Notes: generated by a model not told the origin, from the letters alone. Counted from the stretch's first letter, positions 44,334-53,267 are shown. The stretch: DNA of 64,000 bases from Rhodococcus sp. 14-2483-1-2 (GCF_002259405.1 NZ_NPFW01000007.1:186001-250000); one strand, 5' to 3'. Numbers and translations are program-made.

Positions 44334-44363
44334 TGCCATTGACGAGTGGTGGTGTCAATGGCA
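44334..44363. promoter_or_regulatory. Perfect 10-bp inverted repeat, candidate operator of the EthA-like operon
   Basis: TGCCATTGAC (44334-44343) and GTCAATGGCA (44354-44363), separated by 10 nt, so the half-sites are two helical turns apart. On the minus strand the first-read arm contains TTGACA, a -35-like hexamer for the monooxygenase gene. The adjacent palindrome CACATAATGTG (44325-44335) may cover the -10 region. A TetR dimer pair encoded at the end of this operon is the obvious candidate binder. Confidence 0.55.
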
Positions 44364-44396
44364 GTCTTCAACGCATACCGAAGACAGGAACCCCTC

Positions 44397-44456
44397 ATGA
44401 ACTTCACTCCCTCCGTTGGCTGCACCCCCATCGCGCCCGGAACCAGTACCCGATGA
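44397..44456 (+). CDS. Possible 19-residue leader peptide
   Basis: ATG 44397 with AGGA 8 nt upstream opens a 19-codon frame whose stop overlaps the ATG of the next small frame (ATGA). The arrangement suggests translational coupling, but the peptide has no recognisable feature and the call is tentative. Confidence 0.25.
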   Translation: MNFTPSVGCTPIAPGTSTR

Positions 44457-44614
44457 CTCCTGTGGTGGTCGGGGCCGCAGGAGTCATCGCCCTCGTCCTA
44501 CTCGCGTCGAGGGGGTCGGGTCTGGACTTCAACCGACGTTCCCTCACGGCGGCGTACGCCTCGAGCTCGGCGCGCGCTCCCCGAGAAAAGTGCAGGCTGC
44601 GCTCGACGAGCTGA
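44453..44614 (+). CDS. Possible 53-residue membrane peptide
   Basis: Starts at ATG 44453, overlapping the preceding 19-codon frame. One hydrophobic stretch (VVVGAAGVIALVLLA) and a basic C-terminus rich in Arg and Ser. No homologue recognised. The frame could be chance in high-GC DNA. Confidence 0.25.
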   Translation: MTPVVVGAAGVIALVLLASRGSGLDFNRRSLTAAYASSSARAPREKCRLRSTS

Positions 44615-44686
44615 CCGAGCGTCACTCAGCTTGAACCATCCCACGATGGCTCAGACACTCGTGGAGGCAGCGAGAGAAGGTGCACG

Positions 44687-44854
44687 ATGTGGCTCATCGT
44701 TTACATCGCTTTTCTTCTATGGCTGGTCGTGTCGACCATGCTCGCCGTCTCCGTGGGCACGGCGATCTCCCGCAGCAGCCCGGAAGGCGAAGCTGCCGAG
44801 ATGCCTCGACGCAGCGGGAAGCCCCCGAAGAGAACCGACACGGCGGCCACATGA
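44687..44854 (+). CDS. Small single-helix membrane protein
   Basis: 55 residues from ATG 44687 with AGAAGG 8 nt upstream. A strongly hydrophobic N-terminus (MWLIVYIAFLLWLVVSTMLA) is followed by a polar tail rich in Arg, Pro and Lys. Typical of small membrane proteins missed by automatic gene calling. Function unknown; it lies between the monooxygenase promoter and the secreted lipase gene. Confidence 0.5.
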   Translation: MWLIVYIAFLLWLVVSTMLAVSVGTAISRSSPEGEAAEMPRRSGKPPKRTDTAAT

Positions 44855-44930
44855 CCCTGCCTCCATTCCGGAAACCCGCGGGGCGTGACGGGTAGAAATT
44901 CGGCGGATACCACAAAGATCCTGTGCTATC

Positions 44931-44944
44931 TTACCCACCGGTAA
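44931..44944. promoter_or_regulatory. TTACC-N4-GGTAA palindrome before the lipase gene
   Basis: TTACC at 44931-44935 and GGTAA at 44940-44944, 51 nt before the lipase start. Size and symmetry suit a TetR-type operator. A related imperfect site (TTACCG/CGGTTA) lies at 53182-53194 before the divergent TetR gene. Confidence 0.35.
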
Positions 44945-44995
44945 CAACACGTGATACGCCTCACAATGGGAGGCGTGCGAGTCGGGGGAGATCGA

Positions 44996-46345
44996 ATGGT
45001 TGGTTCAACACTCCGGAAACTGTTGGCGATTGCCTGCGTGGGGGCTGTCGGAATCGTCGCCGCACCGACGGCAACGGCAGCGCCGGTTCAGGATCCGTTC
45101 TTCCGGTACTCCGGTGCAGCTGCGCTCGCGGATCTGGAGCCCGGTGCCGTGTTGGCGACTCGGACCGTCCCCTATCACGTGGTGAACGTGCCGACGCCCC
45201 TGCAAGCGATCCAGATTCTGTACCGCTCGACTGACTCACAGGGCCGTCCCGCCGCGAACGTCACCTCCGTTCTGCGGCCGCCGAACGCGCAACCCGACAA
45301 GGTGGTTGCGTATCAATCCGCCTACGACTCACTCAATCCCGACGACAGCCCCTCACGCGCCGTAGCCGGAAACACACCGCTGCTCGGTCTGACGCCGAGC
45401 GGTCGGAACGTCGAAGTCGGCGGCGTGGTCGCCTCGGCCGAAGCGGCCGTCCTGGCACCTCTCCTCCTACTCGGATACACCGTCGTCGTTGCCGATACGC
45501 AGGGCCCCACAGCGAATTTCGCAGCGGGACCCGAGTACGGGCAGATGACTCTCGACTCGTTGAGGGCGTCCCAACACGTAGCGGAAACGGGCATCGGCGA
45601 CAAAGCAGAGATCGGGCTGATCGGGTACTCGGGTGGCGCGATCGCGACCAACTGGGCGGCGATCCTCGCCCCCAGCTACGCACCCGACATCAACGACAAC
45701 TTGATCGGTGCCGCCCAGGGCGGATTGCTGGTCGATCCGGCCAAGAATCTGCGCTACATCGAAGGAAGTATCGGATGGGCCGGCGTGGCAGGAATGGCCA
45801 TCATCGGCCTCGGCCGTGCCTACGACATCGACTTCACCCCGTACTACAACGACCGCGGACGCGATCTCTTCGCGCACGTGGACGACGCGTCGATCCTGAA
45901 CGTACTGTTCCAATATCCGGGCCTGAAGTGGGCGGACGTGGTCATGCCCGAGTACTCCGACCCCAACTCGGTTCCCGAGTTCGTCGATGTGGTCAACAAG
46001 ATCAACATGGCCCAGGCTCCGACTCCCACGATCCCGATGTTCGTGGCGCAGGCCTCGAACGGCATTCTCGAGGGCACTCTGCCCGGGCCGATGGGGACCG
46101 GACCCGGTGACGGTGTCATGGTGGCCGGTGACGTCCGCAGTCTGATGAACAAGTACTGCGACGCAGGTCTGTCCATTCAGTACGATGAGTACAACACCAT
46201 CAGCCACACCGTCGGCGCGGCTCTGTGGCTTCCAGGCGCGTTGGCATGGTTGACGGATCGATTCGCAGATCGGCCCGCTCCGAGCAACTGCGGCCGAATC
46301 GCTCCGGGTAACTCACTTGCACCGCAGGAGCATTCGCCTCGCTGA
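44996..46345 (+). CDS. Secreted lipase, LIP family
   Basis: 449 residues from ATG 44996, preceded by GGGGGAGA; the frame is open to 44951 but the later Met gives a normal signal peptide (LLAIACVGAVGIVAA) with cleavage near ATAAPV. The nucleophile elbow is IGYSGGAIA (GxSxG), with VVADTQGPTANFAAG before it and a late His in NTISHTVGAALWLPG. This fits the secretory lipase family found in yeasts and actinobacteria. Probably releases fatty acids outside the cell. A strong terminator follows. Confidence 0.85.
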   Translation: MVGSTLRKLLAIACVGAVGIVAAPTATAAPVQDPFFRYSGAAALADLEPGAVLATRTVPYHVVNVPTPLQAIQILYRSTDSQGRPAANVTSVLRPPNAQPDKVVAYQSAYDSLNPDDSPSRAVAGNTPLLGLTPSGRNVEVGGVVASAEAAVLAPLLLLGYTVVVADTQGPTANFAAGPEYGQMTLDSLRASQHVAETGIGDKAEIGLIGYSGGAIATNWAAILAPSYAPDINDNLIGAAQGGLLVDPAKNLRYIEGSIGWAGVAGMAIIGLGRAYDIDFTPYYNDRGRDLFAHVDDASILNVLFQYPGLKWADVVMPEYSDPNSVPEFVDVVNKINMAQAPTPTIPMFVAQASNGILEGTLPGPMGTGPGDGVMVAGDVRSLMNKYCDAGLSIQYDEYNTISHTVGAALWLPGALAWLTDRFADRPAPSNCGRIAPGNSLAPQEHSPR

Positions 46346-46365
46346 CGCATCGACGCGATAGCGCG

Positions 46366-46399
46366 CAATGCCCATCCCGTCGTAGCGGGATGGGCATTG
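46366..46399. terminator. Strong bidirectional hairpin terminator
   Basis: A perfect 14-bp stem, CAATGCCCATCCCG (46366-46379) and CGGGATGGGCATTG (46386-46399), with a 6-nt loop and CTTTC after it. It separates the lipase from the convergent double-SDR operon and can serve both. Confidence 0.85.
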
Positions 46400-46431
46400 C
46401 TTTCACAGAAGTCGGAATCCGTGAGTCAGGT

Positions 46432-48411
46432 CTACCACTGCGCACCGGGAACCATGGAGGCGAGACGACGAAACGGCTTGTGCACGTGTTTATCACGCCG
46501 AACAGACGCGGATGCGATCTCGACCTGTTCGATCTCTGCTGATGCCGCGCCTCTGGCCGCGGGCGAGTCACCCATGGCCTGATGCATGGCGCTCGCGATC
46601 CACAGCTTCAAGCGCGGTGTGAACGTATGTCCCCATTCGCCGATCGTGCCGAGAGGAACGTCGATTCTCCGAGGTCGCTTGACCAGAGCCCGCACCACCA
46701 TGGCGGCCGCCGTCTCGGGACTCGTGATCGGTCCCGCGTGATAGCCGTCGGACGGGGAGATCATCGGCGTATCGACCAGCGGAAGGTGGATGGTCGTGAA
46801 CGTGATCCCTTCGTGCAACAGCTCGGTCGCTGCCACCTCGCTGAATCCGTCGAGTGCCGACTTGCTCGCCACGTAGGCGGCAAACCTGGGCGCGTGATTC
46901 TGCACCGCAGCACTGGAGATGTTGACCACGTGGCCGAATCTGCGTGCCTGCATCTGCGGAAGCAGACCCATGGTCATTCTGACGGCACCGAAGTAGTTCA
47001 CGGCCATGGTTCGCTCGAAGTCGTGGAACCGATCCGTCGACCGAGCAAGAGAGCGACGAATGGATCGGCCGGCATTGTTGACCAGCATGTCGACGTGACC
47101 GTGGTCGGCGAGAATACGAATGATGGTGGCGTCCACGGCCTCTGCGTCCGTCACGTCGCACACGTAACCGAACGCCCGCCCACCGTTGCTGCGGATCTCG
47201 TTCACCGTTGCCATCAACTGTTCTTCGTTTCTGGCCAGCAGTACGACGAGGGCGCCGTCTTCGGCCACCCTGATCGCAGTCGCGCGGCCGATGCCCGACG
47301 ACGCCCCGGTGATGACGATGTGTCGGCCCACCAACGGCCCCCGGGTGGACGGGCGCCGGGCGCGAGTGGGATCCAGGTGGTTGTACCAATACGTCCACAG
47401 ACCGGTGGCGTAGTCGGCAAGCGGCGGATACGTGATGTCACTCCCCCTCAGGGCCAACGACGTTATCGCGGAGGAGAATTCGGTGGGGATCGCGAAGTGC
47501 TCGAGCACGACGCTCGGTAGGTCCAGACGTCTCAGTACCGCCGACCGGAGCAGCCGCAGTTGCCGGTGACGAGGATTTCGCAACGCGAATCGCCCCACGG
47601 ACCCGGGCAGCGAGGCGACCGGATGCGGAGCTCCGGCCGCAGAAGCCAATGCCTTGTACACCTCGCACACGGGCTGAGGTGTGGGGTTGACGAGATGGAA
47701 CACCCGCTCCGTCCCGGTGTCGGCGAGCATCAGATGCACCAGCGCGCGAGTGACCACATCGACCGGAACCAGATTGGTCGCACCGATAGCGGGCACAGCC
47801 ACCGGAAGACCGGCAGGGAGCGCGGAGAGCAACTTCAACGCGCCGAACAAGTAGTACGGACCATCGATCTTGTCCATCTCGCCGGTTCTCGAATCTCCGA
47901 TCACCGCTGCCGGGCGATAGACCTTCCACTCGAGGCCGTCCATGCCTCGCACGAGCTTCTCCGCCTCGAACTTGGTGCGGTGGTAGGCAGTCGGAAAGCC
48001 CTGCCCCAGATCGAAGTCGTGCTCGGTGAATCGTCCCCGAAAATCGCCCGCGACTGCGATGGACGACACGTGGTGCATGACGGCACCGGTGCGCAGGGCC
48101 AGGAGCGCTACCTCGCGTGTTCCCTCCACGTTCGTCACGGCCTGATCGTCACCCGCGGTCAGGTCGTAGACCGCACCGAGATGCACGACGTGATCGAGAC
48201 GGTCCGGCAACACCCCGTCGTCGATACCGAGACCCGGTTCGGTGAGATCCCCGATGATCGGCAGCACCCGGTGATGGGACGCAACGCGATCCAGCGATCC
48301 CGCTCGCACCAGCACGTGGACCGACGCCGATGGATCCCGATCGAGTATCTCCTGGACCACTCGCCTGCCGAGGAATCCGGTTCCGCCGGTGACGAAGAAA
48401 TTGACGCTCAC
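46432..48411 (-). CDS. Fused double SDR, fatty acyl-CoA reductase-like (AcrA1 type)
   Basis: 659 residues from GTG 48411, overlapping the amidohydrolase stop (GTGA). The N-terminal half is an extended SDR of the male-sterility/acyl-CoA reductase class (FFVTGGTGFLGRRVV, then AYHRTKFEAEKLV with Tyr and Lys). The C-terminal half from about residue 365 is a classical SDR (VITGASSGIGRA, NNAGRSIRRSL, NISSAAV, YVASK). The length and order match mycobacterial AcrA1-type enzymes that reduce fatty acyl-CoA to aldehyde or alcohol. Last gene of a five-gene minus-strand operon. Confidence 0.8.
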   Translation of the reverse strand: MSVNFFVTGGTGFLGRRVVQEILDRDPSASVHVLVRAGSLDRVASHHRVLPIIGDLTEPGLGIDDGVLPDRLDHVVHLGAVYDLTAGDDQAVTNVEGTREVALLALRTGAVMHHVSSIAVAGDFRGRFTEHDFDLGQGFPTAYHRTKFEAEKLVRGMDGLEWKVYRPAAVIGDSRTGEMDKIDGPYYLFGALKLLSALPAGLPVAVPAIGATNLVPVDVVTRALVHLMLADTGTERVFHLVNPTPQPVCEVYKALASAAGAPHPVASLPGSVGRFALRNPRHRQLRLLRSAVLRRLDLPSVVLEHFAIPTEFSSAITSLALRGSDITYPPLADYATGLWTYWYNHLDPTRARRPSTRGPLVGRHIVITGASSGIGRATAIRVAEDGALVVLLARNEEQLMATVNEIRSNGGRAFGYVCDVTDAEAVDATIIRILADHGHVDMLVNNAGRSIRRSLARSTDRFHDFERTMAVNYFGAVRMTMGLLPQMQARRFGHVVNISSAAVQNHAPRFAAYVASKSALDGFSEVAATELLHEGITFTTIHLPLVDTPMISPSDGYHAGPITSPETAAAMVVRALVKRPRRIDVPLGTIGEWGHTFTPRLKLWIASAMHQAMGDSPAARGAASAEIEQVEIASASVRRDKHVHKPFRRLASMVPGAQW

Positions 48412-50189
48412 AGTGCACTCCTGATCAATTGTTCGGTCGAGTCGATGTCTCTGGAATACGCACCGGCTCTGAGGAAGCGGCCGGTCTTACCGCCGTTCTT
48501 GCCCGCAGTGAATCGCCCGCCGCGGAACACGACTTCTCCGGCAACGACGGTTGCGTCGACCGCTTCGTCGTTGCGGTTGACCATGCGAGAGATTCCGCCG
48601 AATTGCGCGATCGGCGCCTCGTACACGCCGTCGACACTCGCGTTCAGTCCCGATGGGTCGACTATCACCAGATCGGCACGGTCACCGAGCCGTAGATGAC
48701 CGGCATCGATTCCGAACCACTGGGCCAGTTCACCGGTCAGTCGGTGCACGGCGTGCTCGACCTTCATGAAGCCGGTGTCGTGCACTCGCTTCAGCAATCG
48801 AATCGGGTAGTTGTAGAACGCCATGTTGCGCAGATGTGCTCCGGCATCGCCGAAACCCATGTGCACTCCGGAACTTCGGGCCAGTCTGTCCGCATACTTG
48901 GGCCGGTCGTTCGCTATCGTCGTCCGCCAACGCAGCGACTTTCCGTACAGCACAACCAGATCGAGGTAGGCATCGACGGGGTGGATTCCCCGCTCATCGG
49001 CTAGTCGGCCGAATGTCTTGCCGACCATGGATGCATCGGGACTCGCCACGATCACCGCGTCGTAGAAATTTCGGTGCCAGATACGAGGGCTGAGTTTGTC
49101 GTCGTAGTTCTTGCGGAACCATCGGCGGTAATTCTCGTTGCGCAGCAGCTCGTTTCGTTCCACTTCGTCCTGCAGATGCAATGCGGCGGCGCCGGCACCG
49201 AACTCCTCGAACACGACGAGGTCGATACCGTCGGCGTATACCGTGAACGGAACCGGTAGGTGCTGCCAGCGGAAGTCGGTCTTGGCGAACTTGTTCAGCA
49301 GCGGAGCCACGGCAAGCATGAGGTAGACGATCGGTGGATACGCCTTGGAATCCGCTGCCGAGAGCAACGACGTCTTCAGCTTGGGGCGGCCGCTCAAACC
49401 GGAGCTCTCGGCGAAGAACGCGGCGATGTTGGGATGAAAGTTGATGGTCGGTGCGCTCTGCAGGATTCGTCCGCGATCACGCAGAATCCGGTTGAGGAAA
49501 CGCAGTTCGCGCCACCGCGAGTACGTCGAGGGCAGTGACCTGGACCGGAATTCCTTGCCGTCGATCTTGTCGAGCTTGTTGGTCATCGACGACAGGCCCA
49601 GGAACCCGGCATCGAGGCTCTCGGTGAGCATGTCACCCATTGCATCGAGCTCGGATGCGCTGGGGCGGTAGCCGGTCGAGGTGGCCTTGGACATTCCCAG
49701 GACCGTGGTACGGATGTCGGAATGACCGATGAACGCCGCGACATTGGGACCGAGCGGCAGCGATTCGAGTACCGACACGTAGGTGGAGGGACTCGTCCAG
49801 CTTCGGTGATCGTCGAGAATGTCGAGCATCGACTGACGAGGTATCGCCTCGACTCGACTGAACAGATCCGCACATTCTTCCGGGGTGGAAAACACGGTCG
49901 AGAGCGAGCAATTGCCGATGACAACGGTCGTCACCCCGTGCCGAACCGACTCGGGCAGCAGTGGATCGACGAGTACCTCTGCGTCGTAATGCGTGTGTAT
50001 GTCGACGAATCCGGGCATCACCCACTTTCCCCGGGCATCGAGAACGTCGGTGTCACGACCCACGGGAAGCGGGTCGGCGGAGATTTCGGCAACGAGTCCG
50101 TCGCGAATGCCCAGGTTGCGCATCCGCCCTTCGGCACCGGTGCCGTCGAACCACAGCCCGTTCTCTACGACGAGATCGAAGTCGTGCAT
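48408..50189 (-). CDS. Amidohydrolase, N-acyl-D-amino-acid deacylase-like
   Basis: 593 residues from ATG 50189, with AGGAGCACC before it on its strand. Metal motif VMPGFVDIHTHYDAEV near residues 57-72, GVTTVVIGNCSLS, then a C-terminal composite-sandwich end (LRLGDRADLVIVDP). The HTHYD and NCS motifs suit D-aminoacylase-type and related hydrolases of C-N bonds. Placed among lipid redox genes its substrate may be an acyl amide. GTGA overlap with the double-SDR gene. Confidence 0.82.
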   Translation of the reverse strand: MHDFDLVVENGLWFDGTGAEGRMRNLGIRDGLVAEISADPLPVGRDTDVLDARGKWVMPGFVDIHTHYDAEVLVDPLLPESVRHGVTTVVIGNCSLSTVFSTPEECADLFSRVEAIPRQSMLDILDDHRSWTSPSTYVSVLESLPLGPNVAAFIGHSDIRTTVLGMSKATSTGYRPSASELDAMGDMLTESLDAGFLGLSSMTNKLDKIDGKEFRSRSLPSTYSRWRELRFLNRILRDRGRILQSAPTINFHPNIAAFFAESSGLSGRPKLKTSLLSAADSKAYPPIVYLMLAVAPLLNKFAKTDFRWQHLPVPFTVYADGIDLVVFEEFGAGAAALHLQDEVERNELLRNENYRRWFRKNYDDKLSPRIWHRNFYDAVIVASPDASMVGKTFGRLADERGIHPVDAYLDLVVLYGKSLRWRTTIANDRPKYADRLARSSGVHMGFGDAGAHLRNMAFYNYPIRLLKRVHDTGFMKVEHAVHRLTGELAQWFGIDAGHLRLGDRADLVIVDPSGLNASVDGVYEAPIAQFGGISRMVNRNDEAVDATVVAGEVVFRGGRFTAGKNGGKTGRFLRAGAYSRDIDSTEQLIRSAL

Positions 50190-50231
50190 CGTTGGTGCTC
50201 CTTCTGGTTCGGAATGTGGTCCTGAAAAGGG

Positions 50232-51338
50232 TCAGAGGTCGAGCACGAGCCGTTCGCCCTGCGAGCGTGATACGCAGATCAGCATGTGGTCCGCTCGCTC
50301 GGCATCGGTCAGAGCGCCGTCGCGATGATCCGGTGTACCGCTCAGCACTCCGACGATGCACGTGCGACAGAAACCTTGTCTGCAGGAGTACGTGGTGTCG
50401 GGTTGCGCCGCAACGATCGCGTCGAGTGCAGAGACGTCGGCGGGCACGTCGACGACTCGACCGGATCGGGCGAGCTCGACCGTGAACGCTCGACCGTCGA
50501 CGATCGTCGGTGCCGAGAATCTCTCGAAATGGAACTCGCAGTCGGCCAGGGCGTCGGCACCGGTCCGCAACGTACCGATCATCGGCGCGGGTCCGCAGGC
50601 ATAGATCGCTGCGAACGGGCGGATGCCGGTGAGAAGTTCGGCGGAGGTCGGTAGGCCGTCGACATCATCGGTGCGGACAGTCACCTTGTCACCGAATGCG
50701 AGCACCTCCGGCACGAACGGCAACGAGTCGGTGCTGCGACCGGTGTAGACCATCGACCAGCTGATGCCGAGGCTGTCTGCGAGGCGCAGCATGGGCAGGA
50801 TGGGGGTTATCCTGATACCGCCGGCAACGAAATGCAGATGCCGGGCCGGCGATCCGTAGCCCGGCACGGCAAAAGCGAACGCGTTGCGCGGTTCCGAAAT
50901 CACGATCTCGGTCCCCACGTCCAGAACGTCGTGCGCTTCCACCGACCCGCCCCCGCCATCGGGGATTCGCCGTACAGCGATCCTGTATCGGTCCGCGTCG
51001 GCCGGATCTCCACACAGCGAATACTGACGGCGGAGCCCCGAGGGCAGCGTGAGATCGATGTGTGCGCCGGGTCGCCACGGCGGGAGAGCGCCTCCTGACG
51101 GTCGGGTGAAGGTCAAGGCGACGACGTTGTCGTCGCGGGCCTCGACGCTACGGGCGCTGACAACGACCGCGAGGGACCTGTCCACCGGTTGCCCGGCCGG
51201 CATAGTCCTGCGGAGCCGACCCACTGCTGCCATGTGCGCGTTCATCAGGGTGGAGATGACACCGAGAAACAGATCCCGACGGCGGCGTCCGTACAGATCC
51301 GGCGGCACGGCCGTGGGCACCGGAAGCGCGCTTGTCAT
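50232..51338 (-). CDS. Phthalate-dioxygenase-type reductase (FMN/NAD, 2Fe-2S)
   Basis: 368 residues from ATG 51338, overlapping the stop of the ferritin-like gene (ATGA); the frame is open ten codons further. Flavin domain (LRRQYSLCGDPAD), NAD domain (HFVAGGIRITPILPML, YACGPAPMIG) and a C-terminal 2Fe-2S domain (YSCRQGFCRTCIVG, then ICVSRSQGERLVLDL). Transfers electrons to an oxygenase or similar enzyme. Its direct coupling to a ferritin-like protein makes that protein the likely electron acceptor. Confidence 0.85.
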   Translation of the reverse strand: MTSALPVPTAVPPDLYGRRRRDLFLGVISTLMNAHMAAVGRLRRTMPAGQPVDRSLAVVVSARSVEARDDNVVALTFTRPSGGALPPWRPGAHIDLTLPSGLRRQYSLCGDPADADRYRIAVRRIPDGGGGSVEAHDVLDVGTEIVISEPRNAFAFAVPGYGSPARHLHFVAGGIRITPILPMLRLADSLGISWSMVYTGRSTDSLPFVPEVLAFGDKVTVRTDDVDGLPTSAELLTGIRPFAAIYACGPAPMIGTLRTGADALADCEFHFERFSAPTIVDGRAFTVELARSGRVVDVPADVSALDAIVAAQPDTTYSCRQGFCRTCIVGVLSGTPDHRDGALTDAERADHMLICVSRSQGERLVLDL

Positions 51339-52213
51339 CGCGCAGCTGCTCGCGCGGCTGGAGACCATGCCAGGTAGGCCACCGCCTGCGCGGTGCTGCC
51401 CTCGTGTTCCGGCGAGTAGGAAGGTTTGAGATATCGCGCGACTCCCCAGGTCAGATGCGCGAGCGACGGCAATGCGTCACGCCTCATCGCACCCATCCAG
51501 GCAACGAAGATGCGAAGGTATCCCCTGTTCTTCAACGACGGGTCCTGTCGAACGATGTACTTCGTGCCGCGGAGCATGAGCACCAAGAACCCGACGAACG
51601 CGATGATCATGGCAATGTTGCGTCGGAAATAACCGACACCGAAGTATTGGGCGACATCGTGTGCGACATTCCGGTGCTCGACCTCCTCGGCGCCGCGCCA
51701 TCGATAGAGATCGATCATGGTGGGGTCGCCGCCCAGATCGTCCCACTGCGAATTGAGTGCGTAGTCACCCAGAAATGCCGTCATGTGCTCGATGGCACCG
51801 ATCAACGCGATACGTTCGACCAATTGCTGGCGTTGACCTTTCGCTGAGCGGCCGGGGCGCGGACCGAGAACACGTCGCATCAAGAACTCTGCCTGCGCAG
51901 CGAACGGCCGAGGATCTACGCCATGGGTGTCCAGAAAGTCGTAGAGCACCACATTGTGGGTCTCGGCGTGCATCGTTTCCTGTCCGATGAAGCCACGGAC
52001 GTCTTCGCGCAGCCTGTCGTCCTCGATCAACGGGAGGGCTTCGGCGTACGTGGCGCAGAACCACCGCTCGCCCTCCGGGAGCAACAAGTTCAGGGCGCTG
52101 ATGGTGTGCGAGGCCACGGGCTCGTCGGGAAGCCAGTGCAGAGGTGTGTCCGTCCAATCGAACTCGACGTTGCGCGCGGTGAGCGAGACGACACCTGGAT
52201 CGAGGGGGTCCAC
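51335..52213 (-). CDS. Ferritin-like protein of the metal-dependent hydrolase family (PF10118 type)
   Basis: 292 residues from GTG 52213, with AAAGGA upstream on its strand; the longer frame to 53014 runs inside the next gene. Two Glu/ExxH half-sites: Glu49 with GQETMHAETHN (Glu79, His82), and Glu142 (IEHMTA) with GAEEVEHRNVAHD (Glu177, His180). A hydrophobic stretch follows (NIAMIIAFVGFLVLMLRG). Often annotated metal-dependent hydrolase, but the ligands are those of a diiron oxidase. Coupled to the reductase gene, so a membrane-bound diiron oxygenase system is plausible. Confidence 0.75.
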   Translation of the reverse strand: MDPLDPGVVSLTARNVEFDWTDTPLHWLPDEPVASHTISALNLLLPEGERWFCATYAEALPLIEDDRLREDVRGFIGQETMHAETHNVVLYDFLDTHGVDPRPFAAQAEFLMRRVLGPRPGRSAKGQRQQLVERIALIGAIEHMTAFLGDYALNSQWDDLGGDPTMIDLYRWRGAEEVEHRNVAHDVAQYFGVGYFRRNIAMIIAFVGFLVLMLRGTKYIVRQDPSLKNRGYLRIFVAWMGAMRRDALPSLAHLTWGVARYLKPSYSPEHEGSTAQAVAYLAWSPAARAAAR

Positions 52214-52215
52214 GG

Positions 52216-53136
52216 CTAATCCTTTGCTGTGTGCTTGTCGATGAAAGCTGTTGTGGCCGAGGCCACCAGCTCGGGGTTCTTGAAGGGAAGCCAGTGCCCG
52301 GACTTCACTCGACGGATGTCGACCTCGGCGGCCCACTGGTCGATGTCCGAGAAGGAGGCCGGGCGAACGGCCGGGTCGCGAGTGGGTATCAGCAACTGGG
52401 TCGGCACCGAGGTGAAACGGTTGCTCGGAAACAGAACGGTGCGGAAGATGTTGGCCCGGTATATCCGTAGACCCGAGACCATGTCGTCGGTGAAACTCTC
52501 TGCCAGGTGGATGTCTCGACGGTCGACCCGTTCGACGATGCGCAGGAACAACGACCACAGATACCGCGTCCCGAAGACCCTGAAGAAGGTCCTCGACAGA
52601 ATCCCCGACATGAAGAAGAGCGTGTACATGCCCGAGATGACTTGAGTGAACCACTGCCACAGCGCTATCGGGGTTCGCGCGGCGAGCCGTGACTGCATCC
52701 ACCGACCCATGTGATGGAGACTCGGTCCCGAGATCGACGTGAACGATGCGACGGCCCGATGGGCTCCTGGCCTGCATACGGCGTCCCACACCTGCACCGA
52801 TCCCCAATCGTGCGCGAGAACATGAACGGGTCGATCGGCCCGAACGCTGTCGACGACAGCGAGGAAGTCGTCCGCCAACTGCTCGATCCGCATCTCGGCG
52901 ACAGTTCCTTGCGAGGTGGACCGTCCATGACCGCGGGTATCGTAGGTGACCACCCTGAACGAATCCACCAGACCCGGCACGACGCCGTCCCACAGGTGGT
53001 GGGTGTCCGGCCACCCGTGCACGAGAATCACCGTCGGACCGTGCAGGTTTCCCTGCTCGAATACCGACAGCTGCGCACCGGTTACCTCCACCGTTCTGTG
53101 TTGTGGCTGAAACGACCGGTCGTAGGAGACTGGCAT
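52216..53136 (-). CDS. Epoxide-hydrolase-like alpha/beta hydrolase
   Basis: 306 residues from ATG 53136. Oxyanion motif LVHGWPDTHHLWDGV, VTYDTRGHGRST, the nucleophile in VLAHDWGSVQVW (an Asp, as in epoxide hydrolases and haloalkane dehalogenases) and a C-terminal His in SGHWLPFKNPE. Most like the hydrolase part of EphD-type enzymes. First gene of the minus-strand operon, divergent from a TetR gene. Confidence 0.82.
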   Translation of the reverse strand: MPVSYDRSFQPQHRTVEVTGAQLSVFEQGNLHGPTVILVHGWPDTHHLWDGVVPGLVDSFRVVTYDTRGHGRSTSQGTVAEMRIEQLADDFLAVVDSVRADRPVHVLAHDWGSVQVWDAVCRPGAHRAVASFTSISGPSLHHMGRWMQSRLAARTPIALWQWFTQVISGMYTLFFMSGILSRTFFRVFGTRYLWSLFLRIVERVDRRDIHLAESFTDDMVSGLRIYRANIFRTVLFPSNRFTSVPTQLLIPTRDPAVRPASFSDIDQWAAEVDIRRVKSGHWLPFKNPELVASATTAFIDKHTAKD

Positions 53137-53181
53137 CGGCAGGACGCTCCTCAGTGAAATGGACCGTCGGTACGCTTTTCG

Positions 53182-53194
53182 TTACCGGCGGTTA
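53182..53194. promoter_or_regulatory. Imperfect palindrome between hydrolase operon and TetR gene
   Basis: TTACCG, a central G, then CGGTTA: 5 of 6 positions are symmetrical. It lies 46 nt upstream of the hydrolase start and is a candidate operator for the divergent TetR regulator. Confidence 0.3.
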
Positions 53195-53267
53195 CGGCTA
53201 CACCATGGCGCAGTCCGACGCGGTATGTCAACCCCTGTCGGACAACACCGAGCTCGCGAGAGCGTCC

